The position numbers and the translations under genes were made by a program. The notes under the pieces are model-generated. The model was not told where the DNA came from and searched no databases. It was given only the letters and a program-made list of their open reading frames with translations. Positions 8,887 to 18,447 of a stretch of 37,192 nt of DNA are shown one piece after another; position 1 is the stretch's first letter, and each line of letters opens with the position of its first letter. Source of the stretch: Candidatus Moraniibacteriota bacterium (GTDB taxonomy: Bacteria; Patescibacteriota; Minisyncoccia; Moranbacterales; GCA-2747515); contig JAGLWU010000015.1 of the NCBI GenBank assembly GCA_023133275.1, forward strand, positions 1 through 37,192. Reading direction: 5' to 3'.

Positions 8887-10032
8887 ATGATAATAACTAT
8901 AATTATATTTATAATAATTTTGGGCGTTTTGGTTTTAGTACACGAAATGGGGCATTTTATTACGGCGATTAAAAGTGGAATTACTGCTCACGAATTCGGT
9001 TTTGGTTTTCCGCCGAGAATTGTGGGAATCGTTGAAGACGAAAAAACTGGAAAACGAAAGGTGATTTGGGGAAATAAAGATTATCATGGAGATAAAACGA
9101 TGTATTCTTTGAATTGGTTTCCGTTGGGAGGTTTTGTTCGAATTAAAGGGGAAGATGGACAGGATAAAAGTCCAGATAGTTTTGCAACTAAATCGATTTT
9201 TACAAGATTTAAAGTTTTGATTGCGGGCGTAACAATGAATTTTATTTTAGCTTGGGTTTTGATTAATATCGTTTTGATGATGGGTGCACCAGAAGTATTC
9301 AACGATAAAATTGATCCAAATAAAATTGTGAGTGGACCACAAGTGCAAATTAATTCTATAGAACCAAAATCTCCAGCAGATGAAATGGGAATAAAAATTG
9401 GAGATGTGGTAAAAGAAACATGTGTTGAAAATAAATGTATAACTATTGATTCTAGTGAAAAATTGAGAGATAGCGTACTTGCTGCAAATGGTGGTGAGGT
9501 GCAGATTTCTGTTTTGCGAGGTGATGAAAAATTAGCTTTTACTGGAATACCTAGAACTGAAATTAATGAAAATCAGGGTGCTTTAGGAATTTCTATGTCA
9601 GATGTGGCTATAGTTAAATATTCTTTTTTTGAGGCTATTGGAGAAGGTTTATTTAGAGTGTTTAGTTTGACGTTGATGATTTTAGGGGCTTTCTTTGGAT
9701 TGATTAAATCTATTTTTGTTAGTCAAGATGTGGCTCAAGGCGTGGCTGGTCCAGTGGGAATTGCCATGCTAGTTCAACAGATGAAGGATCTCGGCTTTGT
9801 TTATATTCTTCAGTTTGCGGCGGTTTTGAGTGTGAATTTGGCGATTATTAATGCATTACCGATTCCGGCTTTGGATGGTGGACGGATTTTGTTTTTGATT
9901 TTTGAGAAGATTAAGGGGCGACCAGTTAATCAGAAAGTTGAAGGGGTTATTCATACGGTTAGTTTTGTGGCGTTGATGATTTTGATTTTAGTGATTACAG
10001 CGAATGATATTTTGAAATTGATTTTTAAGTAA
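8887..10032 (+). CDS. rseP: RIP metalloprotease RseP (site-2 protease, PDZ-containing)
   Basis: VLVHEMGHF zinc site, PDZ-like region, NALPIPALDGGRI motif. Confidence 0.95.
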   Translation: MIITIIIFIIILGVLVLVHEMGHFITAIKSGITAHEFGFGFPPRIVGIVEDEKTGKRKVIWGNKDYHGDKTMYSLNWFPLGGFVRIKGEDGQDKSPDSFATKSIFTRFKVLIAGVTMNFILAWVLINIVLMMGAPEVFNDKIDPNKIVSGPQVQINSIEPKSPADEMGIKIGDVVKETCVENKCITIDSSEKLRDSVLAANGGEVQISVLRGDEKLAFTGIPRTEINENQGALGISMSDVAIVKYSFFEAIGEGLFRVFSLTLMILGAFFGLIKSIFVSQDVAQGVAGPVGIAMLVQQMKDLGFVYILQFAAVLSVNLAIINALPIPALDGGRILFLIFEKIKGRPVNQKVEGVIHTVSFVALMILILVITANDILKLIFK

Positions 10033-10093
10033 TTACATAAAAATATTTTATGCCCGATGAATTGATAGATATTTATATAAAACTTTAAAGTTT

Positions 10094-10115
10094 AAAAAGC
10101 CCGTGCGGCGAGCAC
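10094..10115 (+). repeat. Dispersed hairpin motif copy 3 (AAAAAGCCCGTGCGGCGAGCAC)
   Basis: Identical to copy 1. Confidence 0.85.
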
Positions 10116-10123
10116 AGAAAATC

Positions 10124-10160
10124 ATATACTATTGCTTTTTTTATTTTTTTATAGTATATT
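10124..10160 (+). promoter_or_regulatory. secG promoter (TTGCTT-17-TATATT) inside a 9-bp inverted repeat ATATACTAT...ATAGTATAT
   Basis: -35 at 10132-10137, -10 at 10155-10160; perfect inverted repeat 10124-10132 / 10151-10159. Confidence 0.6.
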
Positions 10161-10185
10161 CAAGTTATTCTTAACATTATTTTAA

Positions 10186-10404
10186 ATGGACAATATTTTT
10201 TTAATTTTACAAATTATAGTTTCAGTTTTACTGATAATAGCCATTCTTTTTCAAAGTAAAGGTAGTGGTTTAGGTGTGATTGGCGGTGCTAGTGGAAGTT
10301 CTTACCACACAAAACGTGGATTTGAGAAGTTTTTAACGCAAAGCACAGTAATTCTAGGAGCTTTGTTTATAATAATATCGTTATTAGTAGTTGCAGGAGT
10401 TTAA
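10186..10404 (+). CDS. secG: Preprotein translocase subunit SecG
   Basis: 72 aa, two TM helices, ILFQSKGSGLGVIGGASGSSYHTKRGFEKFL. Confidence 0.93.
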   Translation: MDNIFLILQIIVSVLLIIAILFQSKGSGLGVIGGASGSSYHTKRGFEKFLTQSTVILGALFIIISLLVVAGV

Positions 10405-10511
10405 TTCTAAATTTTTCAGCGTAGATAATAAATAATATTATCATTATATTTAATTTTTAATTTTCGTTTATCAAAAATTTTTCTTTTTTTACAATTTTTT
10501 CACTGAGAAAG

Positions 10512-12194
10512 TTGTTTGTTGCTACAAAGCATTTGTCTTTACGCAACAAAGTTGTTGTTGTTTTGTTATTGGTGGTTATTGTTGGAAGTTCCGTTTGGTT
10601 TTCTATAAATTTATTTAAGGAATTTACAGAAAAAATGCCAGATAGTGGTGGGCGATATACGGAAGCGTTAGTTGGTCAGCCAAATTATTTAAATCCTTTG
10701 TTAGATAAATTGTTTCCAAATGATTCTGCTATAGATAAATTAATTTACAGCGGTTTGTTTGAATATGATGCAAAAGGTAATTTAGCTTCTGATTTAGCAG
10801 ATAAATATGAGCGGAATGAAGGTGGCAAAGAATATACAGTTTTTCTAAAACAAAACGTTAAATGGCACGATGGTGAACAATTTGATGCAGATGATGTTAT
10901 CTTTACTATTAATTTAATTAAGAATAAGGATTACGGAGCAGTTGGCGTAGATGCTGGATTGAGAATATCTTTTGACGGTGTAAATTTAGAAAAAATAGAT
11001 GATTTTACTGTCAAATTCATTTTGGAAGAAGAGCAATTTGATTTTTTACATAGTTTGACAGTGGGTATTTTGCCGAAACACATGTGGTCTGAAGTTAATA
11101 TAAATAATTTTTTACTTTCTAAGTTGAATAAAAATCCTATTGGAACAGGTCCGTTTGAACTTGTTAAACGTGATGAAGATGGTGATTATGTTTCTTCTTA
11201 TACTTTGCGTTCTTATAAAAATTATCATAAGGGAAAGCCTCTTATTAATAAAGTTGTTTTTAAATTTTATCCTAATCGTGTTAGTGCAATTGAGGCTTAT
11301 AATAATGGTGAAGTTATGTCAGTGATTGCAACTTCGAGTGAATACATTGCGTCAGTAAATGAAAAAAATACTGAGAAAAAAATCATGATTTCTCCTTCAT
11401 ATTTTTCAATATTTTTTAATCAGAAGAAAAGTGTTCCGTTAGCATTTGATGAAGTGCGTAAATCATTATCCCTAGCTACGAATAATGAAGAAATTGTGAA
11501 GAAAATTTTTGGTGATATTGCAGTTCCTATGTATTCTCCTTTGATGCAAAATTCTTTCGGTTACAGTGATAAATACCAACAGAATGAATTTAATATTGAA
11601 GAAGCGAATAAGTTGTTGGAAGAGAAGGGTTGGAAAATGGAAGATGATGGAATACGTAAAAAAGATGATGCTCGTTTGGAATTTACATTACATATTAATT
11701 CTAGTCAATCATCTTATGTTAAAATAGCCAATATTTTGAAAGATCAATGGAAGCAAATTGGGGCGGATGTTAAAATTCTTGAACATGATAAAAATAGTTT
11801 GGTAGTGGATGTTATTAATCCTAGAAATTTTGAGGCTCTGTTAAGTAGTCATTCAACTAGATTTTCTGATCCTAATTTTTTGTCGCTTTGGCACAGTAAA
11901 GCTGAGGATTCTGGAGCAAATTATGCGGGCATGAAAGATGATGCACTGGATAAAATATTGGAAGATTTGCAAAAGGAGATTAATCAGGATAAAAGGAGGG
12001 AATTGTATGAGAAACTTCAAGAGCAAATTAAATCTGAGAATCCAGCGGTTTTCTTATTTTCTTCGGGTTTTGCTTTTATGCATAATGATCGTTTGAAGGG
12101 TGTTACGGCGGAAAGGATTAATTCTTCTAAGGGGAGATATTCTGATGTTCATCTTTGGTATCTTAAAGAGAAATATGTTTTGAAAAAGAAATAG
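10512..12194 (+). CDS. ABC-type peptide/solute-binding protein, SBP_bac_5 family, TM-anchored
   Basis: GGRYTEALVGQPNYLNPLL...VFLKQNVKWHDGEQFDADDVIFTI; non-ATG (TTG) start. Confidence 0.9.
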   Translation: MFVATKHLSLRNKVVVVLLLVVIVGSSVWFSINLFKEFTEKMPDSGGRYTEALVGQPNYLNPLLDKLFPNDSAIDKLIYSGLFEYDAKGNLASDLADKYERNEGGKEYTVFLKQNVKWHDGEQFDADDVIFTINLIKNKDYGAVGVDAGLRISFDGVNLEKIDDFTVKFILEEEQFDFLHSLTVGILPKHMWSEVNINNFLLSKLNKNPIGTGPFELVKRDEDGDYVSSYTLRSYKNYHKGKPLINKVVFKFYPNRVSAIEAYNNGEVMSVIATSSEYIASVNEKNTEKKIMISPSYFSIFFNQKKSVPLAFDEVRKSLSLATNNEEIVKKIFGDIAVPMYSPLMQNSFGYSDKYQQNEFNIEEANKLLEEKGWKMEDDGIRKKDDARLEFTLHINSSQSSYVKIANILKDQWKQIGADVKILEHDKNSLVVDVINPRNFEALLSSHSTRFSDPNFLSLWHSKAEDSGANYAGMKDDALDKILEDLQKEINQDKRRELYEKLQEQIKSENPAVFLFSSGFAFMHNDRLKGVTAERINSSKGRYSDVHLWYLKEKYVLKKK

Positions 12195-12259
12195 TTTAAA
12201 TCGAAAAAGAAGTAATTTAAAAGTTGTTTCTTTTTTATTTAAATTATAATTTTAAAAAT

Positions 12260-12928
12260 ATGACAAAGAAAATTTTAATATCTATTTCAGTGTTTTTAGT
12301 ATTGTTCATTGCATTTTTTAATTTTTTAGATTTTTCAAGAGAAATTAAATCTTATGGGGATTTTAAAATTACTGATAAAAGAGTTTACTCACAAAAAGAT
12401 TTTTGTGAAATTTTAGAAGGTTTTATTGCCTGTAGAAATTTAGATGGTGATAAGCAGTATAAAATTGTAAAAGGAGTCAATAAAGATAACTTTAATTTTA
12501 AATTTATAACAGGCCTAAAAAAGACAGAGAATTCAAAAGAGGAATTAGTCATATCTGATTTAGATGAAGAATTTAATTTGCCAAAATATACTTGTAACCG
12601 AACAACATGTGTTTATAATGTTAGCGGAAGGGTTGATTTTTATAAAAAAAGAAACCATGGAATTTTAGTTATTAAGGATGATAATGTTGCTATTATAAGG
12701 CATGCAGGTGGAGAATATTTACTTCTAACTGTAGATAATGTTAATTTTGAAACTTTCCAATATCTAGGTGGAAAATATTCAAAAGATAAAAATAATATTT
12801 ATTACAAAAATGAAAGTATTGGAGCAGATCCAGAAACATTTATTTACGAAAAAGGCAAAGGAAAAGCAATCGGAAAAGGACGAGACAAAAATAGAACTTG
12901 GATTAAAGGTGTTTTACAGGAGAAATAA
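12260..12928 (+). CDS. DKNYY-domain membrane/secreted protein
   Basis: YSKDKNNIYYKNESIGADPETF motif; likely ATG at 12260 (MTKKILISISVFLVLFIAFF signal/TM). Confidence 0.7.
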   Translation: MTKKILISISVFLVLFIAFFNFLDFSREIKSYGDFKITDKRVYSQKDFCEILEGFIACRNLDGDKQYKIVKGVNKDNFNFKFITGLKKTENSKEELVISDLDEEFNLPKYTCNRTTCVYNVSGRVDFYKKRNHGILVIKDDNVAIIRHAGGEYLLLTVDNVNFETFQYLGGKYSKDKNNIYYKNESIGADPETFIYEKGKGKAIGKGRDKNRTWIKGVLQEK

Positions 12929-12961
12929 AATCAAATTTTTTCTAATTTATCTATCGTAACT

Positions 12962-12983
12962 AAAAAGCCTGTGCGGCGAGCAC
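12962..12983 (+). repeat. Dispersed hairpin motif copy 4 (AAAAAGCCTGTGCGGCGAGCAC)
   Basis: Same motif. Confidence 0.85.
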
Positions 12984-13006
12984 TTGAATTTTTTTTGAAA
13001 AAGCAC

Positions 13007-13034
13007 TTGAATTAATTTTTAAAAGGAGTAAAAT
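13007..13034 (+). promoter_or_regulatory. Putative promoter TTGAAT-16-TAAAAT upstream of the SIS-domain isomerase
   Basis: Consensus-like hexamers 29 nt upstream of the CDS start. Confidence 0.45.
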
Positions 13035-13062
13035 TAAAGCGTTAAATATTAAAACTAAAAAC

Positions 13063-14085
13063 ATGGAAAATAAAATCGATAAATCAAATTTGAGAAGAGT
13101 TATTTTAGACAGCCCAAATCAAATAGCAGATGGTCTAAATCTTTCAAAAAATATTGATGTGAAAGGAGATTTTAAATCAATCACCATTTCTGGAATGGGG
13201 GGTTCTGCTTTACCGGGAAATGTTTTGAGAGTTTTTGTTAATAACGTTTTACAAAATTCTGAGAAAAAGCGTTTACCAATTTTTCATTGTAGATCATACA
13301 CTTTACCGCCAGAAGCTTATGAGGATTCGCTTAATATCATCGTGTCTTATTCCGGTAATACTGAAGAAACAATTTCAGCGTTCAACGAGGCTTTAAAAAA
13401 TAATTTGACATGTGTAGGCATTTCTAATGGAGGAAAAATTGAAGAAATGTGCAAGGAAAATAATGTTCCCCATGTAAAACTTCCTTATCCTTATGAAAAT
13501 TTTCAGCCGAGGACGGCAACTGGTTATATTGTTTTTTCTATTTTTCAAATACTGATTAACGTTGGTCTTATTGACGATGTTAGTTCAGATATTTTGGCGA
13601 TAGTGGATAATTTAAAAAAGAAAGTGATTGAATTGGAAAATAGAGGAAAAAATCTTGCTAAAAAATTAGTTGGGAAAACTCCAATTATTTATACTACAAC
13701 TAAATTTAAACCGTTGGCGATGATTTGGAAAATTAAAATAAATGAAAATTCTAAAACTCCAGCGTTTTATCATTACTTTCCAGAATTAAATCATAATGAA
13801 ATGGTTGGTTTTACTAATCCTCAAGCGAAATTCTTTTTTATAATGTTGCGTGATATGGAAGCACATCCTCAAATTTTAAAGCGATTTGAAATTACATCAG
13901 AGTTAATGAAAAAGCGGGGAATGGAGTCTGAGATTATTGATATTGAAGGGAAGAGTCTTTTGGAAAAAATGTGGTCAGCGTTGTATTTGGGGGATTGGGT
14001 TTCTTATTATTTAGCTTTGGAATATGGTCAGGATCCGACGCCTGTTGATATGGTGGAGGAATTTAAGGATTTGGTGAAGGATTAA
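13063..14085 (+). CDS. Bifunctional phosphoglucose/phosphomannose isomerase (SIS domain)
   Basis: SGMGGSALPGNVLR, SYSGNTEETISAF, NHNEMVGF motifs. Confidence 0.9.
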   Translation: MENKIDKSNLRRVILDSPNQIADGLNLSKNIDVKGDFKSITISGMGGSALPGNVLRVFVNNVLQNSEKKRLPIFHCRSYTLPPEAYEDSLNIIVSYSGNTEETISAFNEALKNNLTCVGISNGGKIEEMCKENNVPHVKLPYPYENFQPRTATGYIVFSIFQILINVGLIDDVSSDILAIVDNLKKKVIELENRGKNLAKKLVGKTPIIYTTTKFKPLAMIWKIKINENSKTPAFYHYFPELNHNEMVGFTNPQAKFFFIMLRDMEAHPQILKRFEITSELMKKRGMESEIIDIEGKSLLEKMWSALYLGDWVSYYLALEYGQDPTPVDMVEEFKDLVKD

Positions 14086-14114
14086 GTTAAATTTTTATAA
14101 GTTTTTAAAATTAA

Positions 14115-14145
14115 AAAACATAAGCAAACAACTTATGTTTTTTTA
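14115..14145. terminator. Bidirectional terminator between convergent genes
   Basis: AAAACATAAG-CAAACAA-CTTATGTTTT followed by T-run. Confidence 0.8.
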
Positions 14146-14163
14146 TTTTAAAATTAAGTTTTT

Positions 14164-14580
14164 TTATTTTAAATACTCATCAATAATCCTCTTTGCAGAT
14201 TCAAAGTTATCATATTCTTCGTTTACAACATCTTCACAACCATTTATCATAGCCGACAAACGCTTATTTCTATCAGTTTGCTTTCTATATAAACAAATAA
14301 TTTTTTTATTTTTTTCAACAGCTCTACCAATTTCATAACCAACTCCTAAACTTGGATTTGTTACTTCTGCAATAATTATATCGCAACTCTCTAGCCATTT
14401 CATGTCTCTATCATGAATAAGATCATCGGTTGTGTGATTTTCACCAAAAGAAGTTAGAGAGGGTTTACTGATATGTTCTGTTAAAACTTCTCCAAAATTT
14501 TTAAGATAATTAATGATTTTAATATAAATATCTAAATCATCACGACCTCCCCTGATAGAACCTGCAAAATATATTTTCAT
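14164..14580 (-). CDS. Nucleoside 2-deoxyribosyltransferase-like protein
   Basis: MKIYFAGSIRGGRDD...DRDMKWLESCDIIIAEVTNPSLGVGYEIGRAVEKNKKIICLYR. Confidence 0.85.
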   Translation of the reverse strand: MKIYFAGSIRGGRDDLDIYIKIINYLKNFGEVLTEHISKPSLTSFGENHTTDDLIHDRDMKWLESCDIIIAEVTNPSLGVGYEIGRAVEKNKKIICLYRKQTDRNKRLSAMINGCEDVVNEEYDNFESAKRIIDEYLK

Positions 14581-14642
14581 AACTTTAAATCTTTAAATTT
14601 ATTAAATTAAAAAACAAAAACTTTCTCTTTTTTAAAATTTAC

Positions 14643-16034
14643 TTACTTTTTCTCAACTCTCCCATATTCATCATCAAAACGAATAATATCATCCTCTTCC
14701 AAATAACTACCACTCTGAACCTCAATAATCTCCAAATCAATTTTACCCGGATTCGCCAAACGATGTCTAGTCAATTTAGGAATAAAAGTACCCTCATCCT
14801 TACTCAAAATAATAGTTTTATCACCATTCACTACTTCAGCTGTGCCTTTAATCACAACCCAATGTTCAGCTCTGTGATAGTGCATTTGCAAACTCAAAAT
14901 TTTCCCAGGATAAACCGTAATCTTTTTAACTTTATTTTTGTCCTCATCAATTAAAACTTCATACTTTCCCCAAGGTCGATGAACGATCATATTATCATTA
15001 ATTTCTTTATGACCATTATCTTTCAAATGTTCAACAACATCTTTAACTTTCTCAGACTCGCCACGCTTTTGAATTAAGATACTGTCATTACTTTCCACTA
15101 CAATTAAATTATCCACTCCAGTTACTGTAATTAATTTTCCAGTTTTGCTGTGGATAAAAGTATTTTTAGAATTAATTTTAATATGTTTAGGATTTTCATC
15201 TTTTCCATTTTGAATCATTAAATCTGCCAAGGCGTCAAAAGATCCAATATCACTCCAGCCAAAATCACCTTCAAAAACAATTACTTTTTTAGACTTTTCA
15301 GAGATGGCGTAGTCAATTGAAATTGAAGGTAGTTCATTAAATTTTTCAGTAAAAGTTTCCAAATTTTCTTTAAAATATTCATAAATTTCAGGCGAATGTT
15401 TTTTTAATTCTTTTTCAAAAGTTTGAAAATTGAAAATATACATTCCACCATTCCAAACATATTTGCCAGATTTTATATATTTTTCAGCAGTCTTTTTATT
15501 TGGCTTTTCTTTAAATTCTACTACTCGAAAATGACTAACTTTTTTTCTGCTTTTTTGAATATAACCATAACCAGTTTCTGGAGCAGTGGGTGTAATTCCA
15601 ATCGTTCCGATGTAATCTTTATTTTCTTTCATGGCTGATTTTATAACTTTAACATATTCTTTTTCATTGCCAATGTAATGGTCGGAAGGTAAAAAAATAA
15701 CTTGCTTATCTTTTCTAATTTTTACTTTTTCTTTTAAATATCTCATGGCGTAGGCGATGGCAGGAGCTGTGTTTAATCCAGTTGGCTCAGTGATAATTTG
15801 GTCTTCGGATAGTTCAGGATAAATTTCTCTAATTTGATTCAAAACATTAAAATAACTTTCTTGATTAGAAATAAAATAAATATTTTTTTTAGGAATAATT
15901 TTACTAATTCTTAAAAACGTTTCTTGAATTAAAGAGTGATCACTGTATAAATTTAGAAATTGCTTTGGATAATTTTTTCGACTGAGTGGCCAAAGTCGAG
16001 TTCCAGAACCGCCACATAAAATAACACTGTACAT
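14643..16034 (-). CDS. manC: Mannose-1-phosphate guanylyltransferase / mannose-6-phosphate isomerase
   Basis: CGGSGTRLWPLSRKNYPKQF nucleotidyltransferase motif; C-terminal cupin RPWGKYEVL...VYPGKILSLQMHYHRAEHWVVIKGTAEV. Confidence 0.93.
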   Translation of the reverse strand: MYSVILCGGSGTRLWPLSRKNYPKQFLNLYSDHSLIQETFLRISKIIPKKNIYFISNQESYFNVLNQIREIYPELSEDQIITEPTGLNTAPAIAYAMRYLKEKVKIRKDKQVIFLPSDHYIGNEKEYVKVIKSAMKENKDYIGTIGITPTAPETGYGYIQKSRKKVSHFRVVEFKEKPNKKTAEKYIKSGKYVWNGGMYIFNFQTFEKELKKHSPEIYEYFKENLETFTEKFNELPSISIDYAISEKSKKVIVFEGDFGWSDIGSFDALADLMIQNGKDENPKHIKINSKNTFIHSKTGKLITVTGVDNLIVVESNDSILIQKRGESEKVKDVVEHLKDNGHKEINDNMIVHRPWGKYEVLIDEDKNKVKKITVYPGKILSLQMHYHRAEHWVVIKGTAEVVNGDKTIILSKDEGTFIPKLTRHRLANPGKIDLEIIEVQSGSYLEEDDIIRFDDEYGRVEKK

Positions 16035-16327
16035 AATATTGTTTTAAATCTTCAAGCAATTTTACTTGCTAAAAAATTTAAATAATTTAATAATTATTGT
16101 TCACAAATTTAAACATGTTTATATTTTAATTCTAAATGAAAGAAAGGTCAATTGATTTTGGTAACGAGTAACTTGCAATTAGAAATCAGAAGTAAAGAAT
16201 AGAATTTTAAATTTATTTTCCAGAATAATAAAGTCGAAAAATGTTTAAGTTCAATCTTTTTCTTTTGATAATATTTATAATTTTCTTGAAAGTTTTTTAA
16301 AAATATAATTGAACGTAGGAAGAAAAT

Positions 16328-16356
16328 TTGACAAAAAAAATTGTGAGTGTTAATAT
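16328..16356 (+). promoter_or_regulatory. Consensus promoter TTGACA-17-TAATAT, 300 nt upstream of tuf
   Basis: Perfect -35, 17-bp spacer, good -10; no CDS starts nearby. Confidence 0.55.
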
Positions 16357-16528
16357 GTTATTAATGTTTTGAAATAGTTTTTCAGTAAAGAAAATACTTG
16401 ACTAAATGTTGAAGCTGAAAGTTTTGAAAAGACAATAATTTTTATTCTTTATAATACTTTCAACTAAACTTTATTCAAATATTTATTTCTAAAAAATTAT
16501 GATAGACTAAGTAAAAATAAATATACAC

Positions 16529-16557
16529 TTGCACAAATAAAAATAATGGTTTATAAT
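16529..16557 (+). promoter_or_regulatory. tuf promoter TTGCAC-17-TATAAT
   Basis: Perfect -10 and 17-bp spacer, ~100 nt upstream of tuf ATG. Confidence 0.7.
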
Positions 16558-16655
16558 TATATGTGTTAGTTTTTTTGTTTATAAAAATTTTAATAATTTA
16601 TTAATTATATTTTGCACTTATGCGTGGCTAATCGCTTAAGCAGCATTCAAAAACT

Positions 16656-17846
16656 ATGGCAGAAGCATTCGATCGTAGTAAAGATCATGTTAACGTGGGT
16701 ACAATTGGTCACGTTGATCATGGTAAGACTACAACAACAGCAGCTATTTTACATGTCCTATCAATGAAAGGATTTGCAAAAAAGCAAAATGTTGACGAAA
16801 TTGATAAAGCTCCAGAAGAGAGAGAGCGTGGTATTACAATTGCAACTGCTCACTGTGAATATGAATCAGACACCCGTCATTATGCTCACGTTGATTGTCC
16901 AGGTCATGCTGATTACATTAAAAACATGATTACTGGAGCAGCTCAAATGGATGGAGCTATTCTTATTGTAAGCGCTACTGATGGACCTATGCCACAGACT
17001 CGTGAACATATTTTGCTTGCTCGTCAAGTTGGTGTTCCTGAAATTGTTGTGTTTATCAATAAAGTTGATATGGTTGATGATCCAGAATTAATTGAGCTTG
17101 TTGAGGCTGAGGTTCGTGAGCTTTTAAGTAAATATGAATTTGATGGTGATAATACTGCAATTATTAAAGGTAGTGCTATTAAAGCTTTAGAAACAACTAG
17201 TATTGATGATGCAGATGCACAACCTATTCTTGATTTGATTACTGCTCTTGATGAAAAAATTCCACAACCAGAACGTGATACTGAAAAAGATTTCCTTATG
17301 CCTATTGAAGATATCTTTTCAATTGAAGGTCGTGGTACAGTAGTAACTGGTAGAATTGATCGTGGAATTGTTAATGTAAATGATGAGGTAGAAATCGTTG
17401 GTTTACGTGATACCCAAACAACTATAGTAACTGGAGTTGAAATGTTTAATAAATCACTTGATCGTGGTGAGGCTGGAGATAATGCTGGAATTCTTCTTCG
17501 AGGTACTAAAAAAGAAGATGTTGAGCGTGGACAAGTTTTAGCTAAACCAGGAAGTATTACTCCTCATACAGAATTTGATTGCGAAGTATATATTTTAACA
17601 AAGGAAGAAGGCGGACGTCATACTCCTTTCTTCAAAGGATACAAGCCACAATTTTATATTAGAACAACTGATGTAACTGGCGAAGTTATTCTTCCAGAGG
17701 GAACTGAAATGGTTATGCCTGGTGATACGGTTACTTTAGCTGTAAAACTTGGTTCAGATGTAGCTATGGAAGATGGTATGCGATTTGCTATTCGTGAAGG
17801 TGGACGTACTGTTGGAGCTGGTGTAGTAACTAAAATTATCAAATAG
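16656..17846 (+). CDS. tuf: Translation elongation factor Tu
   Basis: [22 protein letters not shown] motifs; 396 aa. Confidence 0.98.
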   Translation: MAEAFDRSKDHVNVGTIGHVDHGKTTTTAAILHVLSMKGFAKKQNVDEIDKAPEERERGITIATAHCEYESDTRHYAHVDCPGHADYIKNMITGAAQMDGAILIVSATDGPMPQTREHILLARQVGVPEIVVFINKVDMVDDPELIELVEAEVRELLSKYEFDGDNTAIIKGSAIKALETTSIDDADAQPILDLITALDEKIPQPERDTEKDFLMPIEDIFSIEGRGTVVTGRIDRGIVNVNDEVEIVGLRDTQTTIVTGVEMFNKSLDRGEAGDNAGILLRGTKKEDVERGQVLAKPGSITPHTEFDCEVYILTKEEGGRHTPFFKGYKPQFYIRTTDVTGEVILPEGTEMVMPGDTVTLAVKLGSDVAMEDGMRFAIREGGRTVGAGVVTKIIK

Positions 17847-17864
17847 TTTGTTGATGATGAAAGT

Positions 17865-17922
17865 GAAGAAAGTATCTCTTTAAAAAGATCCTTTCTTCCT
17901 TTTCTCATTAAATTTGAGAAAA
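17865..17922 (+). promoter_or_regulatory. Tandem hairpins between tuf and rpsJ
   Basis: GAAGAAAG...CTTTCTTC and TTTTCTCA-TTAAATT-TGAGAAAA. Confidence 0.5.
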
Positions 17923-17947
17923 TTAATTAAAATAGGTTATTATTTAG

Positions 17948-18271
17948 ATGGCCAAGAAAGAAGAAGCGTCAACGCGCATTCGTATCAAAATTAAAGCATA
18001 CGACAACAAAGTTATCGATAAGTCTGCAAAACAAATTGTAGAGACTTCTCAGCGTACAGGAGCTCAGGTAGTAGGTCCAGTGCCTCTCCCAACTCATATT
18101 AGGAAGATTACTGTGAATCGATCTACTTTTGTTCATAAATCTGCAAGAGATCAATATGAAATGAGAACTCATAAAAGACTTATTGACATCATTAATCCGT
18201 CTCAAAAAACTATGGAGAATCTGACAAATTTGGATTTACCAGCAGGTGTGGATATAGAGATAAAGATGTAA
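17948..18271 (+). CDS. rpsJ: 30S ribosomal protein S10
   Basis: [40 protein letters not shown]. Confidence 0.97.
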   Translation: MAKKEEASTRIRIKIKAYDNKVIDKSAKQIVETSQRTGAQVVGPVPLPTHIRKITVNRSTFVHKSARDQYEMRTHKRLIDIINPSQKTMENLTNLDLPAGVDIEIKM

Positions 18272-18378
18272 TTATTTGTTTTAGTGCTAATTAGTTATTT
18301 TTAGTTAAATATAAGTTTCAATAAAGTCCTTTTTAGGATACTTATTGAGCTAGATTATTATTTGTTTAAAGATCGTTC

Positions 18379-18407
18379 TTGACAAATAATAAATAATCGT
18401 CTACTAT
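18379..18407 (+). promoter_or_regulatory. Consensus promoter TTGACA-17-TACTAT upstream of rplC
   Basis: Perfect -35, 17-bp spacer. Confidence 0.65.
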
Positions 18408-18426
18408 AAGTAGAGAAGTTTATATC

Positions 18427-18447
18427 TGGCTTTTACAGCCATTTTTT
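18427..18447 (+). promoter_or_regulatory. Attenuator-like hairpin TGGCT-TTTAC-AGCCA + U-tract in the rplC leader
   Basis: 5-bp stem followed by ATTTTTT-type tract, ~20 nt after the predicted TSS. Confidence 0.45.

Noticed and set aside
11140-11325. 61-aa + strand ORF inside the SBP gene, and 33683-33925 inside the prenyl synthase
   Set aside because: Out-of-frame overlaps with well-supported CDS; biased W/R/I-rich translations typical of frame artefacts.
12175-12225. Imperfect ~22-bp tandem duplication GAAAAAGAAATAGTTTAAA / GAAAAAGAAGTAATTTAAA at the SBP gene stop
   Set aside because: Local slippage in A-rich sequence; no evident function beyond a weak AT-only hairpin.
14135-14338. + strand ORF 14135-14338 and 14763-14954, 15423-15638
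   Set aside because: Antisense to well-supported minus-strand genes (deoxyribosyltransferase-like and manC).
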